From: Orychophragmus violaceus
Taxonomy: Eukaryota > Streptophyta > Magnoliopsida > Brassicales > Brassicaceae
DNA length: 64,000 bases
Reading direction: 5' to 3'
Assembly (NCBI GenBank): GCA_030180135.1
Contig: CM058230.1
Coordinates: forward strand, 24,698,067 to 24,762,066
The notes beneath the pieces were generated by a model that ran no database searches, was not told where the DNA came from, and saw only the letters and a program-made list of their open reading frames with translations. The position numbers and the translations under genes are program-made. Every line of letters starts with the position of its first letter. Within the stretch, counting starts at the first letter, position 1. Positions 12,340 through 26,503 of this stretch are shown here, piece by piece.

Positions 12340-14535
12340 CTAAGTGATTTTGTAACAACAATCTTCATTATCCTCTTCTTCAGTAGATGACCACGAGGAT
12401 TCATCAGAATCTGAGTAACCACATATGGCATCTTTCTCATCACTGTCATATGACAGGATTGATTCGAGATCACGATCATCGAGATCGATTTCCGGAGCTA
12501 TCTTTGATATCGAGTGGATGAGATATTGCTTCTTCTTCTTTGATTTATTTGGAAAATCTTTTGAAAAATGTCCTTCCTTCCGGCACAGAAAACATCTTGT
12601 CGTTTTCGTGAAGCTTCGCTTCTTTCTGAAGAAACGTTTACGTCTGAATTTATTGAACTGTTTTGACTTCAAAAATTGCTTCTTGAATCTTCTAGGTTTA
12701 CGTCGATCTTCACACGAACATGTCTTCTTAGATTTTAAACATTTGATAGATAAATATGGTCTAGCACATATCTTGGAAAGATGTTTCGATTTTTGCATGA
12801 ACTCTGACCAGAATTCTTTCTACTTGCAAAGCTTATCGAGTGTTCTGAAGACGTATTGTTGAATTTGACCAATCGAAATTTCTTCAACTGTCTGACCTTG
12901 ATCTCTGATGTAGAGTTTTGTCTGCTGACTGAGGTAGTCATCAATGGAGGAAAGATATACTTGCTTCAAGCTTGGATTGTTTAGCCCGTTGAGCGCATAG
13001 TATCTACCAGTTTGGCGTTCGAAGTGCTTTGCTAAATCTCTTTTCTTCAGTGAGCAACATTTTGCTGTGTATAATTCTTCTTGCAACTTTTCTTTCAGAT
13101 GATTGGGTGTACCAACGAATTCTCTATGTATTTCTCCTAGTAGTAGAGATATCGTTGTTTGGTAAACTTGTTGTTGCCGATATTCTTCAAGTGAATTCCA
13201 CCACTCTTTTAACACGCCTGACAATCTCGATGTGAATTGCTGTATCACAAGCTCTGTTGGGTACGTGATAGCTTCAGAATTCATCCATGCATGAAACTCA
13301 TCAATACGATCATTCCATTTCTCAAATGGGATGTCATCGAACGTGAATACCAGAACTTTTGATGATAATTGCTTCTTCGGTATTGCTTGTTCTTTAAAAT
13401 GGGTGTAACTCATTGCGTCGTCACTTGAGAAGACTTCATCGACCTCTGGTTCCTTTTTTGCAGTGTTTGAGCTTTCGCCTATCGCAAACTGAATTGGAAG
13501 AGATTCTTCATTTGATTCAGATTCATAGTCAATTGAACCTGATTTTGAGAAGCTTGAATCTGAGAGATGATTGATCATAACGAGTTGTTGTGAAGGCTTA
13601 AGAATTTGAGCTCGCGATTCATCCTTCTCTTCAACAGAAGACTTCAGATTTTCCAGTAGACTGGTCATTGAGAATTCAATAATTCCGATATCGTTTTCGT
13701 TCTTCTTTTCTTCCTTTGTTCCTCCAACCGATTAATGGCTTGAAGAAGATGTACGAGTTGGCTTTTTATTAGGATTGAACAGAAATTCAGAATCTTTTTG
13801 TCGTCTTGGTTTAGATCGCGCCATTTTTGATTTTAAGTTGCTGCCTGAAGTCGTGCCAAAACGGGATGTAAAAGCTTCGTTTGAGGATAGAAATCCAGGT
13901 GAAGTTGTACCATAGCGAGACGTGAAGACTTCATCAGAAGATAAGAATCCATGTACAAGTTGTTTTGGCTTTGGATCTTGATAACTCGACAGAAAACCCG
14001 GGGAATATGATCCTTTATGCGTAGGAAATCCTGATGATATGTAGTCAAAAGAATTATACGTATGTGACCTTGTTTGATTTTGGATCAAACTATCCAGGCT
14101 CTTCTGTAGATCTTTTAGTTGACATTTGAGGCTAGTCGTTTCAGCTTCTTTGCTCCGAAACTGAGTTGTACCGGCCATCATTTGTTTCGCCATAGCCATC
14201 ATTTCATGGTGCAAATTGTTAAGTCTACCATGAATCTCTGTTATCGCATTTTGAAGACCGCTTAATCTTCTATTGTTGTCCTCCGTCAATTGATCAACTT
14301 TATAATTAATAGTTGATAATAATTGATTTTGCGCGAGTGCGTTCTCCGTTTGCCAGTTGAGGACTTCATCTGCTTGGCTTAATTGATCTGGTACGGAAGA
14401 GTTGATGGCGTTTTGAACGATCTTTGGTGCATGAAAAATATCGTCCTTGTGAAGTCTTTTGGAGGAGGGAAATCCATCTTGTGCATCATCATGATTTGCT
14501 GATTTGATTTCTCCTTCTTCGTATAATATTCAACT
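12340..14535 (-). pseudogene. caulimovirid coat/gag region with degenerate zinc knuckle
   Basis: One frame on the minus strand is open from about 14530 to 12340 apart from in-frame stops at 13732-13734 and 12820-12822. It starts with a Gln/Asn-rich coiled-coil-like stretch (LNWQTENALAQNQ, near 14350). A short internal repeat follows, with GFLSS three times and TSR-GTT blocks at about 13860-14000. Next are an acidic linker, then the coat/gag core with DDIPFEKWNDRIDEFHAW near 13330, and a basic zinc-knuckle tail near 12560-12610. The knuckle reads CFLCRKEGHFSKDF: C-x2-C-x4-H is present but the last Cys is Phe, so zinc binding is probably lost. The frame runs directly into protease-RT, supporting a single ancestral polyprotein. 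Confidence 0.75.
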
Positions 14536-14693
14536 ATGAAGTCGTATTTTCCGTCACCAAGTAGACCAACGGTAGGATCTCCGTCAAGATACCTTTTGTA
14601 TAAGGGATCTTTCTTCTTTCTTCTCCATCTTCGTACTTCATCGTCGGATTCATATATGTCTTTTATACATGCGGTACAAGAACAAACATCAAA

Positions 14694-15794
14694 CTATTGA
14701 TGTCCGTTTTCATCTTTGAATGGATATACGACCGTTGCATCTTGACCAAAAGAGATTGGTTGTAGACGTTGTTGCTCAGATAGATCATATTCTTCAATTT
14801 GGATTGTAAATTGAGTGAAGAGCTTCCTTTGAGACGATGATAATCTTGGCTTTTCGAATTTAATCTCCGTCGTTCCATCATTTCTAGAATGAAAGCTAAC
14901 GTCCGAGGTCCGGATAGGTGCTTCGGATGCTTGATGTATCTTTTCGTAACTTGTAAACCATGAATCCGGTAACCGCCGTAACAGTTCTTCTCGAGATATT
15001 TGTCGAGGGATCTGAATAGAGTTGGGTGCTTGAGACACCGATTTAACTTCGAGATATAAAGCCTCATCAGATGATGGCAGTACTAAATCAAGAGTTTGGT
15101 CTTGAATTCTGTAGACGATTTGGTGATGTAAGGTTGCCACCACACTTTTTTCTTGCATAGGCGCACCGATAAACTGTAGTTGAACTTTAAGCGCTTTTAG
15201 GAGATTTGGATCTTGCAGTGATATGTTGAAATTCGGAAACAACGTGATAAATATTGTTCCTGCATTCAGCGTTGTTTGAACTGTTCCGATGCAAGCCTGT
15301 TGATAAGATTTTAGCCTTGAGTCGATCAAAGCTATTCGTGCTACAACCGGTAAACCCTTTCGAGCGTGTAAGGTTAAACCGATTCTCACCACACCAAAGT
15401 GTAGATGAGTATAGCCGTGTTGCTGCCACAGCCTTGGAAGATGTTCTGGAATATTCAATGATATGAACTGTTCTTCCTCAGTAGATGGTACTTGGCATGA
15501 TGAAAATTTGCTTGACTGTACATACTCCATTACTCTCCGACTGGGAGATGGTTTGATGAGGTCTCGAACACCTTTGACCGAAAAGGCACTAGGTTTCTTT
15601 GCAAAGTATTCGTACGGATTCACCAGTGGAAAGGTTGTTTCCGGTATTTGATCTTCGGGAACATATTCGATTTCATATAATGAACTGGTCTTTGAAAGAG
15701 AACGACTTTTTGATTTTGATAAAGTAGAAATTGCAAACTGAGAATCTATTGAGGAATATAAAGCGAAAGGTTTTGTAGGGTTCGAAATTGACAT
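14694..15794 (-). pseudogene. caulimovirid movement-protein region
   Basis: The first coding block of the integrated virus is an open stretch of about 366 codons starting at the ATG at 15792-15794. An earlier in-frame TTG exists, but ATG is the likelier start. The block resembles the 30K-superfamily movement proteins of caulimovirids, which form tubules through plasmodesmata. It lies just after the primer site, as in Petuvirus. The reading continues in other frames after 14694 towards the coat region, so in the virus it was probably the N-terminal part of one polyprotein. A stop closes it at 14694 and a frame change follows near 14440. Being old and broken, it cannot now give a full product. 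Confidence 0.75.
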
Positions 15795-15872
15795 GGTCAC
15801 GAAATCGTTTTCTAGAACATTCAAAACTATCAGTCATAAACAATGATCCATTCCATCTTAACACAATGTTTT

Positions 15873-15885
15873 GGCTCTGATACCA
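15873..15885 (-). other. pararetrovirus minus-strand primer site (tRNA-Met)
   Basis: On the minus strand the sequence is TGGTATCAGAGCC, complementary to the 3' end of plant initiator tRNA(Met). It lies directly after the right copy of the 59-bp terminal repeat and about 80 bp before the movement-protein ATG. In caulimovirids this is where minus-strand DNA synthesis starts and where genomic DNA keeps a discontinuity. Confidence 0.85.
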
Positions 15886-15943
15886 TTGGTTACATAAGCA
15901 AGCACAAGTGGAGGGTCGTGTTGACTAAGTCTAGACGACGAAT
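15885..15943 (-). repeat. terminal direct repeat of the pararetrovirus, right copy
   Basis: Second copy of the 59-bp repeat. It overlaps the first base of the primer site and marks the right boundary of viral sequence; beyond 15943 the flank is unrelated to the left-hand leader. Confidence 0.85.
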
Positions 15944-16199
15944 TTATCCCGTTTTCCTTGTTATACCTACGTTAAGTTTTGTATTTCTATCTTACCCTTT
16001 TCTATATTCCCCTCTTAGTCTTTTGTCATATATTTATCTCTTAGTAAAAGAGTTTAAAAATACATAATAGAGTCTAAACACAAAACAATGTTAGTAAATG
16101 TTTAAAAAGCTTAAAAGATATTTTTATATCAATTATAAAATGCTTTTGAGATCTCACTCATTCTTAAAATGGTTGATTATTTATTTGTCTTTAATAAAA

Positions 16200-19100
16200 C
16201 TAGGGGTTATTCCGCGCTACGCGCGGGTTTTGTATCGAAATTTATTTTAATTACATTGGTCTTAAAAAGATTTAATCAGATTTCTTATTCTTTTATATAT
16301 TGTGTTTTGTTGTTTTGATATCTCGGCCAGGTTATATGGTGGTAATGGTTCTTGATAGTTTATAAAATGGTTTAAATATTATGTCCCGTACTTGTTATGA
16401 TAATCTACTTTTATGGTGATGTGTAAGGTTGAAACTGTAGTTTGGTTTGGTGACCGGTCCCTAGTGTGTGTGTTTTGCATTTTTTTTTGGTTTGTTGCCT
16501 CATTGCCTGCTTTTTTCTTATTTCTGTTCTATCCATTTTTCCCTTCATTCAGCATCTTAATTACGTATCGAAGCACTGTGAATGAACCTGTGTGCATACC
16601 GAGATAGTAAATGTTTGGAAAAACCCATAGGAAATAAAAAGATTTGCTGTTGAGTTCTACAAAGTTTCGACGTAACTTAAAACATTAGCTGCCAGTTGGT
16701 ATTTAGTTTTGACGGATGGTATATTTTTGAATATATTATTCTTTATGGTTTGCCCGTACGATTTGGTCCTTATATGTTTTCTTCCTCCGCTTATATCTCC
16801 AGTAATATCTAGGCAGCCTTTATTTTTTTTCTAAACGTATTGTTAGTCTGTGACTATCGTTTTTCCAAGTCAATATATTCAAAACCTTAATTGGATGTGC
16901 TTATATTCGTCCACATGTACATGTTTCTTCATTTCCTTTGCTTTCACCACATTATTTGTGTATATGGTTCTATAATCACTCTTCTTTACCTCCTATCGTC
17001 TATCTATAAAGTTTTGAATTTATGCTAATCCACAATATAGAAGGAGATTTTAGACGAAAACTACATTTGTGTTTTTTTGTCTTCAATTTGTATTAATGTT
17101 GAGATAATACATAGTCTTTATGCAATACATTATTAATCGATCTTGGTGGATAAGTATACGAAAACTACATTTGTTATATATTACATTTGGTATGGCGTTA
17201 GATCAGACTTAGTACAATTTAATTTTGTTTCACTAAAGTTTGTTCATGCCGAGGCATTGGTGTCTATTGTTCATTTCATACTTGTAAAGTTTTCATGCAT
17301 ATAAAAAAAATGAGTTGTTTATTAATTTTTTAAAACTAATCATAAATTTAGATTTCCGTCGCTATGTTTGCTTTCTCTCCACAAGTTGGAAACGTGGAAC
17401 TGGTAAAAACAATTAGACTATTTTAGACAGTTGATTTCAGTAGGTGTTATCTATAGAACTAACTCTTATATAGTTAGTAGTAACTCTCATATATTTCGTT
17501 GAGTATGGAAAATATCAGAAGATAACACAGGTGATGTTGGAGTGAGATAGAAGTAGTGTAAGATGCGCATATCAGCAGACTATGGGGTGTAGTCGGAGTA
17601 GTGGTAGGCCAAGCGGGAGAGATGTGGCGGGTGGGTAATAATGAGTGGTCCTCTTAGATAGGTCAACGTCTTTTGTGAGATGTTGACGGGTGTGGGTTAT
17701 AGAAAAGACTTCCTCGTGATATTACACTTAGGAAATATGAGTTGGAATTTGAGGGATATGATTTTGATCATCCGTTAATTGAATACACTGTTTCCATATT
17801 TGGGAAGGTGGAAAATACCAAAATTGTGCGTCCCTATTGTGTCAGTGACAATGGGTTAAGAGGAATAGCTGCAACAGTTTGACGGCTAAGTTGAAAATCG
17901 AAGCATGAAAATGTTTATTAGGTTTAAACACATCAGGAAAGTAAGTGTAAAAGCCAAACAGAGTTTTTAGAAAGCAGGAAATAAACAGGATTCAAATAGT
18001 TTTGTAGAGCTCAGTTGTAACGTGGACGCTCGCCATCTTTCTTGGTGTCCTCTGCTATCTGAGAACTCTCCACATACACTGTATCATGCTCGGTACAGAG
18101 CTGCTCTTCTCGTAGGCCATTTTTTGGGCTCTTCATTTGAAGCTGAGCTCTTACGGACATCATCTTCAATAATACGGGAGACAGACGGTAATTGTCGTCC
18201 GCATGGCTCTGAAGGTGAACAGAGACACCTTAACCTGAAACTTGCATGTATGTCCAGCCATGGCCTCTAAACATGCTGGTGTTGATATGGCATCATCTTC
18301 TAGTGCAAGAGGCTGAACACCCTGGAAGAAAGATAGTTTCTGTGAAGGTGTGTTCTAAGTATGTTGTAAAGCTTGATGGTAGCAACACTAATGAAGCTGG
18401 CAATCTGTTCTAAAGTGTTAGTTATTACACAAAGGTTTTTAAATAACTGAAAACGCAGAACTGACAACAAACCTGTGGTGTTTCATTTTCTATGAATTTG
18501 TGGATGTCGTCCAAGGAAACTGTTTCCAATTTGGTGACTGCGAAGGATGAGCTGTTGGCAGTTGGTGTGTCCTCACCGTCAGCTCCAAACCTGTGGAAAT
18601 ACGTGGGACAATGTGAGCATACATTTCAGGAGAAAGAGTAGCTTGAAGAAGAGAGATACGTGTATATATTCTGGATTTTTTTAATTTATTATTATTTCTG
18701 GAAAAACTTATAAACAGCGGATATAGAGAAAGGCACAATCTAAACTACCGTGATTATTTATATCTTATGAGACTGTAACATACATAGCTACAAGGGTATT
18801 GTCAAGAGAGTTTAAAATCTACATCTCGCCTTCAGTGTCGATGTAGCCTTAGACTGACGATTTTCCATTCACAGCGACTTAGGAACTGCGATGGTAGAGC
18901 ACAAGCAGTGTTAATTCCTGACAAATCGGGAAGTTTAATTAAGAATGGATGAAGAATATACCTCACAAATGCTTCAACGTCGGAGAAACAGATCTGCGAT
19001 GTGGGTAACTTTCAATGAAGCGCCCAGAAACACCCTTAATTTTGACGGCCTATGGCTTTTGTTGCATCGAAGAGGGAGTGCCTCGCCGTGACGGAGCTCA

Positions 19101-19738
19101 GCGGGAGGGTTCTGCGATTGGGAGGAAGAGAAAATAGGTGCCATTGCTGGGGTCTTTGTGTGATTTGATTGCTGTTTAGTCGTGGTAAATTGTTTCGGTT
19201 GGATTGGAGTATATTTATAGCCATGGCTGTGTTCATGTAGTTGATCCGGGGAGCTGAGACGGTAGGGTTTCTAGGAATGGCAATTGAATATGGGTTTGGA
19301 GATGGTATAGTGCGTTACGGATGCTCTTATTGTCAATTAAAGGTGGAGTTATGCGGTTGAAGCTGGTAACTGTAACAGGTTTGGGTAGGAGAGGCGTTGC
19401 TTATCGGTTGAGGAAGTGGTTCCGTCTCCGGCTTCTGTGTAGCAGAGCTTGGAGAAGCAGTTTGGGGCTTTTTAGGATTTTCAGGTGGGATGATCGATGA
19501 TGTCAAAAAAAAAAGGGTGGGATGATCGATTGGGTTGGGCCTTTAATGAATCCCACTAAATAACGTGGTTTCTTCGCAACAGCGGCGCCTATCGACATTT
19601 GGAAGCCCAATTAGAAATATTCGTTTTGTTTAATGAGTAAAATCAGAGCATTGCCACGTGGCTTCGTTGTAGCATGTTGTAGTTGTCCTACGTGGATACT
19701 CCCAGGAGCCTCAACGATGTGCTTTTATATTATAAGGA
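16200..19738 (-). mobile_element. Helitron A (non-autonomous, minus strand)
   Basis: The minus-strand 3' end has a perfect hairpin CCGCGC-GTA-GCGCGG (16226-16212) followed after 8 bases by CTAG (16203-16200) and then T, the Helitron CTRR-T terminus. The proposed 5' end at 19738 reads TCCTTATAATATAAAAGC, a TC start with the AT-rich beginning common in Brassicaceae Helitrons, although the flanking base is T rather than the usual A. No Rep/helicase coding sequence is visible. Inside are an RPA-like gene fragment and a promoter-like TATAAATA near 19213. The 3' end is secure; the 5' end is probable. Confidence 0.7.
18230..18595 (-). pseudogene. replication protein A-like fragment inside Helitron A
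   Basis: Two exon-like pieces read on the minus strand. The first (about 18595-18477) begins after a splice-acceptor-like CCACAG and includes TKLETVSLDDIHKFIENE. The second (about 18322-18235), after another acceptor, includes CLEAMAGHTCKFQVKVSLFTF. The latter resembles the last OB-fold of plant RPA1-like proteins, where a GK-x-FQVKV-xx-F-x-F pattern is typical. The downstream part is broken by stops. RPA1-like genes are common passengers or components of plant Helitrons, which fits the location. Identification rests on short motifs only. Confidence 0.45.
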
Positions 19739-19844
19739 ATTAGGTATATTCACTATGTTAACTTTAATTTAAATTATTTTTTTTGTTATTTATTATACAT
19801 ATTTTTGAGACATACATTAACAAAATCAAAATGAAAGAGTAAAA

Positions 19845-19890
<46 letters not shown>

Positions 19891-20531
19891 GATCTTGGTA
19901 AAATTTAGAAACATAAAATGATAAATACAACTTTATTATTATATTATATCTAAAGAATTTTTTTATTATACATAATCCTACTAATAAAAAATCAAATACT
20001 TTTTAACCAAATAATAATTATGTCTAATTAGATCAAACAACTTGTATAATAAACTATATAATTACTATATAATAACTGTATAATCATTGTTAATATTAAA
20101 TTTGAAATATTTAAGATAAGTTTTTGATATAAAATTTTGATAAAAATTAAATATAAAAATATTAAAAAGATTCTGTACTTGTATATAGTACAGATAAATC
20201 ATGCTAGTATTAATGTATACATAGTCTTAACCCGAAAATCACATTTCAGACAATTTCGCGCTAGCAAAAAAGACCATCTCACATATCAACCTTAAACTGA
20301 TCATGCCTTTAGTATTGCTTTCTCAATTGGCACTGCGCCAAAATCTACCACCCTATTCAATGCCTATTTCACTTCACCTACCAAGCAAAGATTTTTGAGT
20401 TGCATCCTTTTGAGCGCCCGCCACATACAACCACAGGAACGATTTTAGCGCTTAATCATTTTTTTTGTCTGTGAAGCCCAACCAAAGCGCGACTGTGTCC
20501 CTGTTCGCATACATGTTGAAGAATGAGTCAA
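19739..20531. other. AT-rich spacer with an (AT)n microsatellite
   Basis: Mostly AT-rich DNA with an (AT)n run at about 19848-19890. The part 20230-20531 is more GC-mixed but shows no frame, terminal repeat or RNA that I recognise. Confidence 0.6.
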
Positions 20532-21020
20532 TGTTAAAGGTGGGTTTAGCACCCCTCCTTTAGTCTGATCCAACAATACAATCGGTCCATCAGAGCTTAA
20601 GCCCGATGACAAAGAAGAAGGCCCATCATGGTGAAGCCTATCCTACGAGGTCCACGGCGGCCTGCAAAAAAAAAAGGAATATATGTAGTTACATTAAGAA
20701 AAATAAAAGATAAAGACAAATTTTCAAAAAGAAAGTAAAATCCAAAATTACCTATATTTAACATTATCAGTATCAGAGAGAATTAACATAATTTTTCTAA
20801 TATAAATATACTTCCCTTGAATGGGAAAATGATCATATTCCATTCTTGTCCTTAAGCTAAATTCAGAACAGAGAAATTAAACCTTCATTTGGAAAGCCTA
20901 ATAAAACGACTATGTTCTTCGGTCATTCTATTACTAAAAGAACCACTAATTCTTGAAGTGCTTGGTTCCAAAAACTTGATTAATTGCAGAATTAATCTTT
21001 GTGAATGTTCACCTTCAACA
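20532..21020 (+). repeat. 5' LTR of gypsy element A
   Basis: It starts TGTTAAAGGTGGGTTTAGCA and ends TTCAACA. It is followed immediately by ATTGGCACTGTCTGCAGGGA, the counterpart of ATTGCCGCTATCTGTGGGGA after the LTR of element C (60454), which marks the primer region of this lineage. At 489 bp it lacks the TATAAATAAA promoter visible in the 3' copy near 34323. Confidence 0.75.
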
Positions 21021-23202
21021 ATTGGCACTGTCTGCAGGGACTTTGGGTATATTCATACGACAAAAGGGAATCCACAATGACGGATTCACCAACCATATCG
21101 TAAGAAGTGGGAAGAAGCAACACCACCAAAATGCAAGTAGGCGAAGAAGAACATATCCAGCTCAACGCACCACCACAGAGCGACGGAGTCTGCTATGAAG
21201 TAACAACCAAAAGAAATCAAGTCACAAACAACACGGCACCCACCAGTGGACCAAACGCCCCGACATCAGTCATAGCAAGAGGACTAATGCATGACAGCAC
21301 ATCAACAGCAGAAGCTAGGCGCGATGAAGAAGCAGCCGCAGTGGCAAAGACGACACGTGCAACACACATAATAACACCAACGACCAGGACATGAGGTTAG
21401 AGTACGATGAAAAGGATGCTCTATGCACTTTTCAATCGGATGTACATAATGGATAGAGTAGCGAACGAATGAACTGACATGCTCTCTACCCAGCAAGCAG
21501 CACTGCAAAAAACCATGGTTCGCAATGGTGGCACATCAACACCCAAGCAAACTCCAGGGAAAACAATGCCCCCATTCAGACTTATGTTTCCTGAAGCGCC
21601 TACAAGGACGGTCCGCTCAACATCCAATCCAATAAATGTTATGCCAACAGTGGACAACTTGGCAGCAGCAGCCTCGAATGTGCAGATCGCCACAATAATA
21701 AGTCAGATCTAGGATCTCAATTCGAAATTCCATTGAATCGCCAGCTCAGCACCATAACTCGACCACGTACTAGAAAAAACCCAGAAGACCCCCTTTTCCC
21801 CATATGATAATAAACAAAAGGTTAAACATCTTGACAAGATCAAGATCGTGGCCTACAAAGGAAAGAGATCCTTGCAATTTCATTACTGGGTTCACAATCA
21901 AAATGGCTGAGCTCACTTCTCGGATGACGAAAGAGACGCCGAATATTGTCAGAATTTCGTGGAAAATCTTTGAGGATGTTCCCTCAGATGGTTCTTGTGA
22001 TTGGAAATCGAATTGATCAATAGCTTCCGCCAACTTTCGGATGTGTTATTAAAGCATTACTATATGTTTATTCTGCATGGAGCATCAGATGCCGACCTTT
22101 GGGACCTTGAGAAAAGATAATACAAGCCCTTACGAGCCTTCATTGATTGATTTAAAGCTTTAGTATCTCGAGTGACTGTAGATGACAGCTCGGTACAAGA
22201 AGCGTTACAGAAGGCATTATATTTCGATTCGGCGTACCACAAAGATCGCTTAACGAACAAACCTTGCTAGTTCGATTAGAAGAATATCACATGATACTTT
22301 GTAAAGATACAACAATGTGACCAAGAAATAACCAATGCCTAAAGAAAACTCCCAAACTGATTATGGAGAATCGCGGCATCATGAAGATAACCACATGTCG
22401 TCAGCTTACTACGTCGGAAGTACATCTCTAAGTTGGAACAAATACGTCCGGGATCAACCCCACACAAAAGAGACGAATTAAGATCGAGCATACTGCGACT
22501 ATCACAAGCGTTACTCTCATGAAACATTCATCGTGTCGTAACTTAGCCGATTATCTGCTCGATCAATATCGAAAAGGGAAAATTGTAAATCTTTAACAAA
22601 GTAGTCAGCTGCCTGAAGATCGGAACAACGAAAGACAACCACGCGAACATAAAAACAAAGGACAGTCTCAGAATCATGACGCGGCCCAGAACACACTCAC
22701 AAATCTTCCCTCGGAATCAGAACCTTATAGCCGAGCTTGAGACAAAGATGATGAAGGAAGGCCAGAACCACAGCTCGCCGAAGAGTTAACATGATAACGA
22801 GAGGATCTCAGTTATGTTCAGATTCTGTAATAACCATAAAGAATATGGTCGAAAGTCCACATCGTCGAAACATAACCACCCCCTATCAAAGAAGAAACAC
22901 ATATGTTGTTCACCGAAGCTGGCGCCATCGGAGTCGACGGGCCGCATAATAACCCTTTGGTAGTGGAACTCTTGATTGGAGACTGTGAAATGACCCACAT
23001 ACTAGTTGACACCAGAATCTCAGTCAATGTAATATTCAAAGAGTCGTTTGACAAAGTAGAATTTAAGAATATGCAAATCAAGCCAAAAATCCTATCACTT
23101 ACCGGATTCGATGGACACAAGACACGACAGTTGGTACTGTTAAACTCCCAATTTACGTTGAATGGCTAATATGACGATGATTCTGATCTTTGATAGGCCG
23201 GC

Positions 23203-25784
<2,582 letters not shown>

Positions 25785-26503
25785 CCGGCAATCTACAACA
25801 CTATTATGAGAACGTCTTGGCTCCACGCTATGAAGGCAGTCGCCTCAACTTATCGCCAATGTGTTAAATTCCCAACCATGAACGGGATCTACACACAGAG
25901 GAGACCAAACAACTTCAAGGCTATGATTTATTAGCAAGGGTTAATTGTGAAATCCTTCAGAACCAAAGACAACAAGAAAAATAATATTACCTAAGCCGCT
26001 TACCGTGCACAATGTTCTGACGGATAATAGGAATCCGACCATAATCGAGGAACCCGACATGAGCAGGCTTAAATTTGGATGCGCCATGCATTACAGCTGA
26101 ACTCCCTTAAGTTTTTCACCAACAAAAAAAACTATTACTCTATGTAATATGAATTACGAATGGCTTGATCCTTGTTTTCGAGGTGCGTATGCAACTTTTT
26201 TCCGGAGTGAAACTATACTTAGTAAAACTATTCCTTGTTTTGAGAAAATAATACCGACCAAATCTCGTTGACACCCTGCCAAGTGTTGGACCTAGAAATT
26301 TGCACACTGACGTGCAAGAATTTACACCTTCACCATATAAGTAAATATGGTAACCTGAATTGCATCGTTAAATAAGAAATTGGGAAACATCCCCTCTCCC
26401 TAACTCTGGCGGACTAAGTAATCCGACGTGCCATGCATAGCCAATCTCGAGTTGCATATACAAAATCTGATTAAAAACAGTTTTTATGTTGAGTCTTCAC
26501 TCG

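Larger units (their letters stand above)
8893..15943 (-). mobile_element. endogenous pararetrovirus (Caulimoviridae, Petuvirus-like gene order), genome-length and decayed
   Basis: On the minus strand the order is primer site, movement protein, coat/gag region with zinc knuckle, aspartic protease, RT, RNase H, a C-terminal region, then an RNA promoter. One near-continuous polyprotein in this order fits Petuvirus-type caulimovirids. There is no integrase and no LTR; instead the two ends share a 59-bp direct repeat (8893-8951 and 15885-15943). This gives a monomer of about 6992 bp, close to known caulimovirid genome sizes. Stops, frameshifts and lost catalytic residues show that it is a fossil. 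Genus placement is inferred from gene order only. Confidence 0.88.

Noticed and set aside
12425..12862. Plus-strand frame of 145 codons in the pararetrovirus
   Set aside because: It is the shadow of the coat/zinc-knuckle frame on the other strand and has a biased, Phe/Arg-rich composition.
22903..23202. Small host protease gene
   Set aside because: The motif order matches the gypsy protease of element C and continues at 25790 after the solo LTR.
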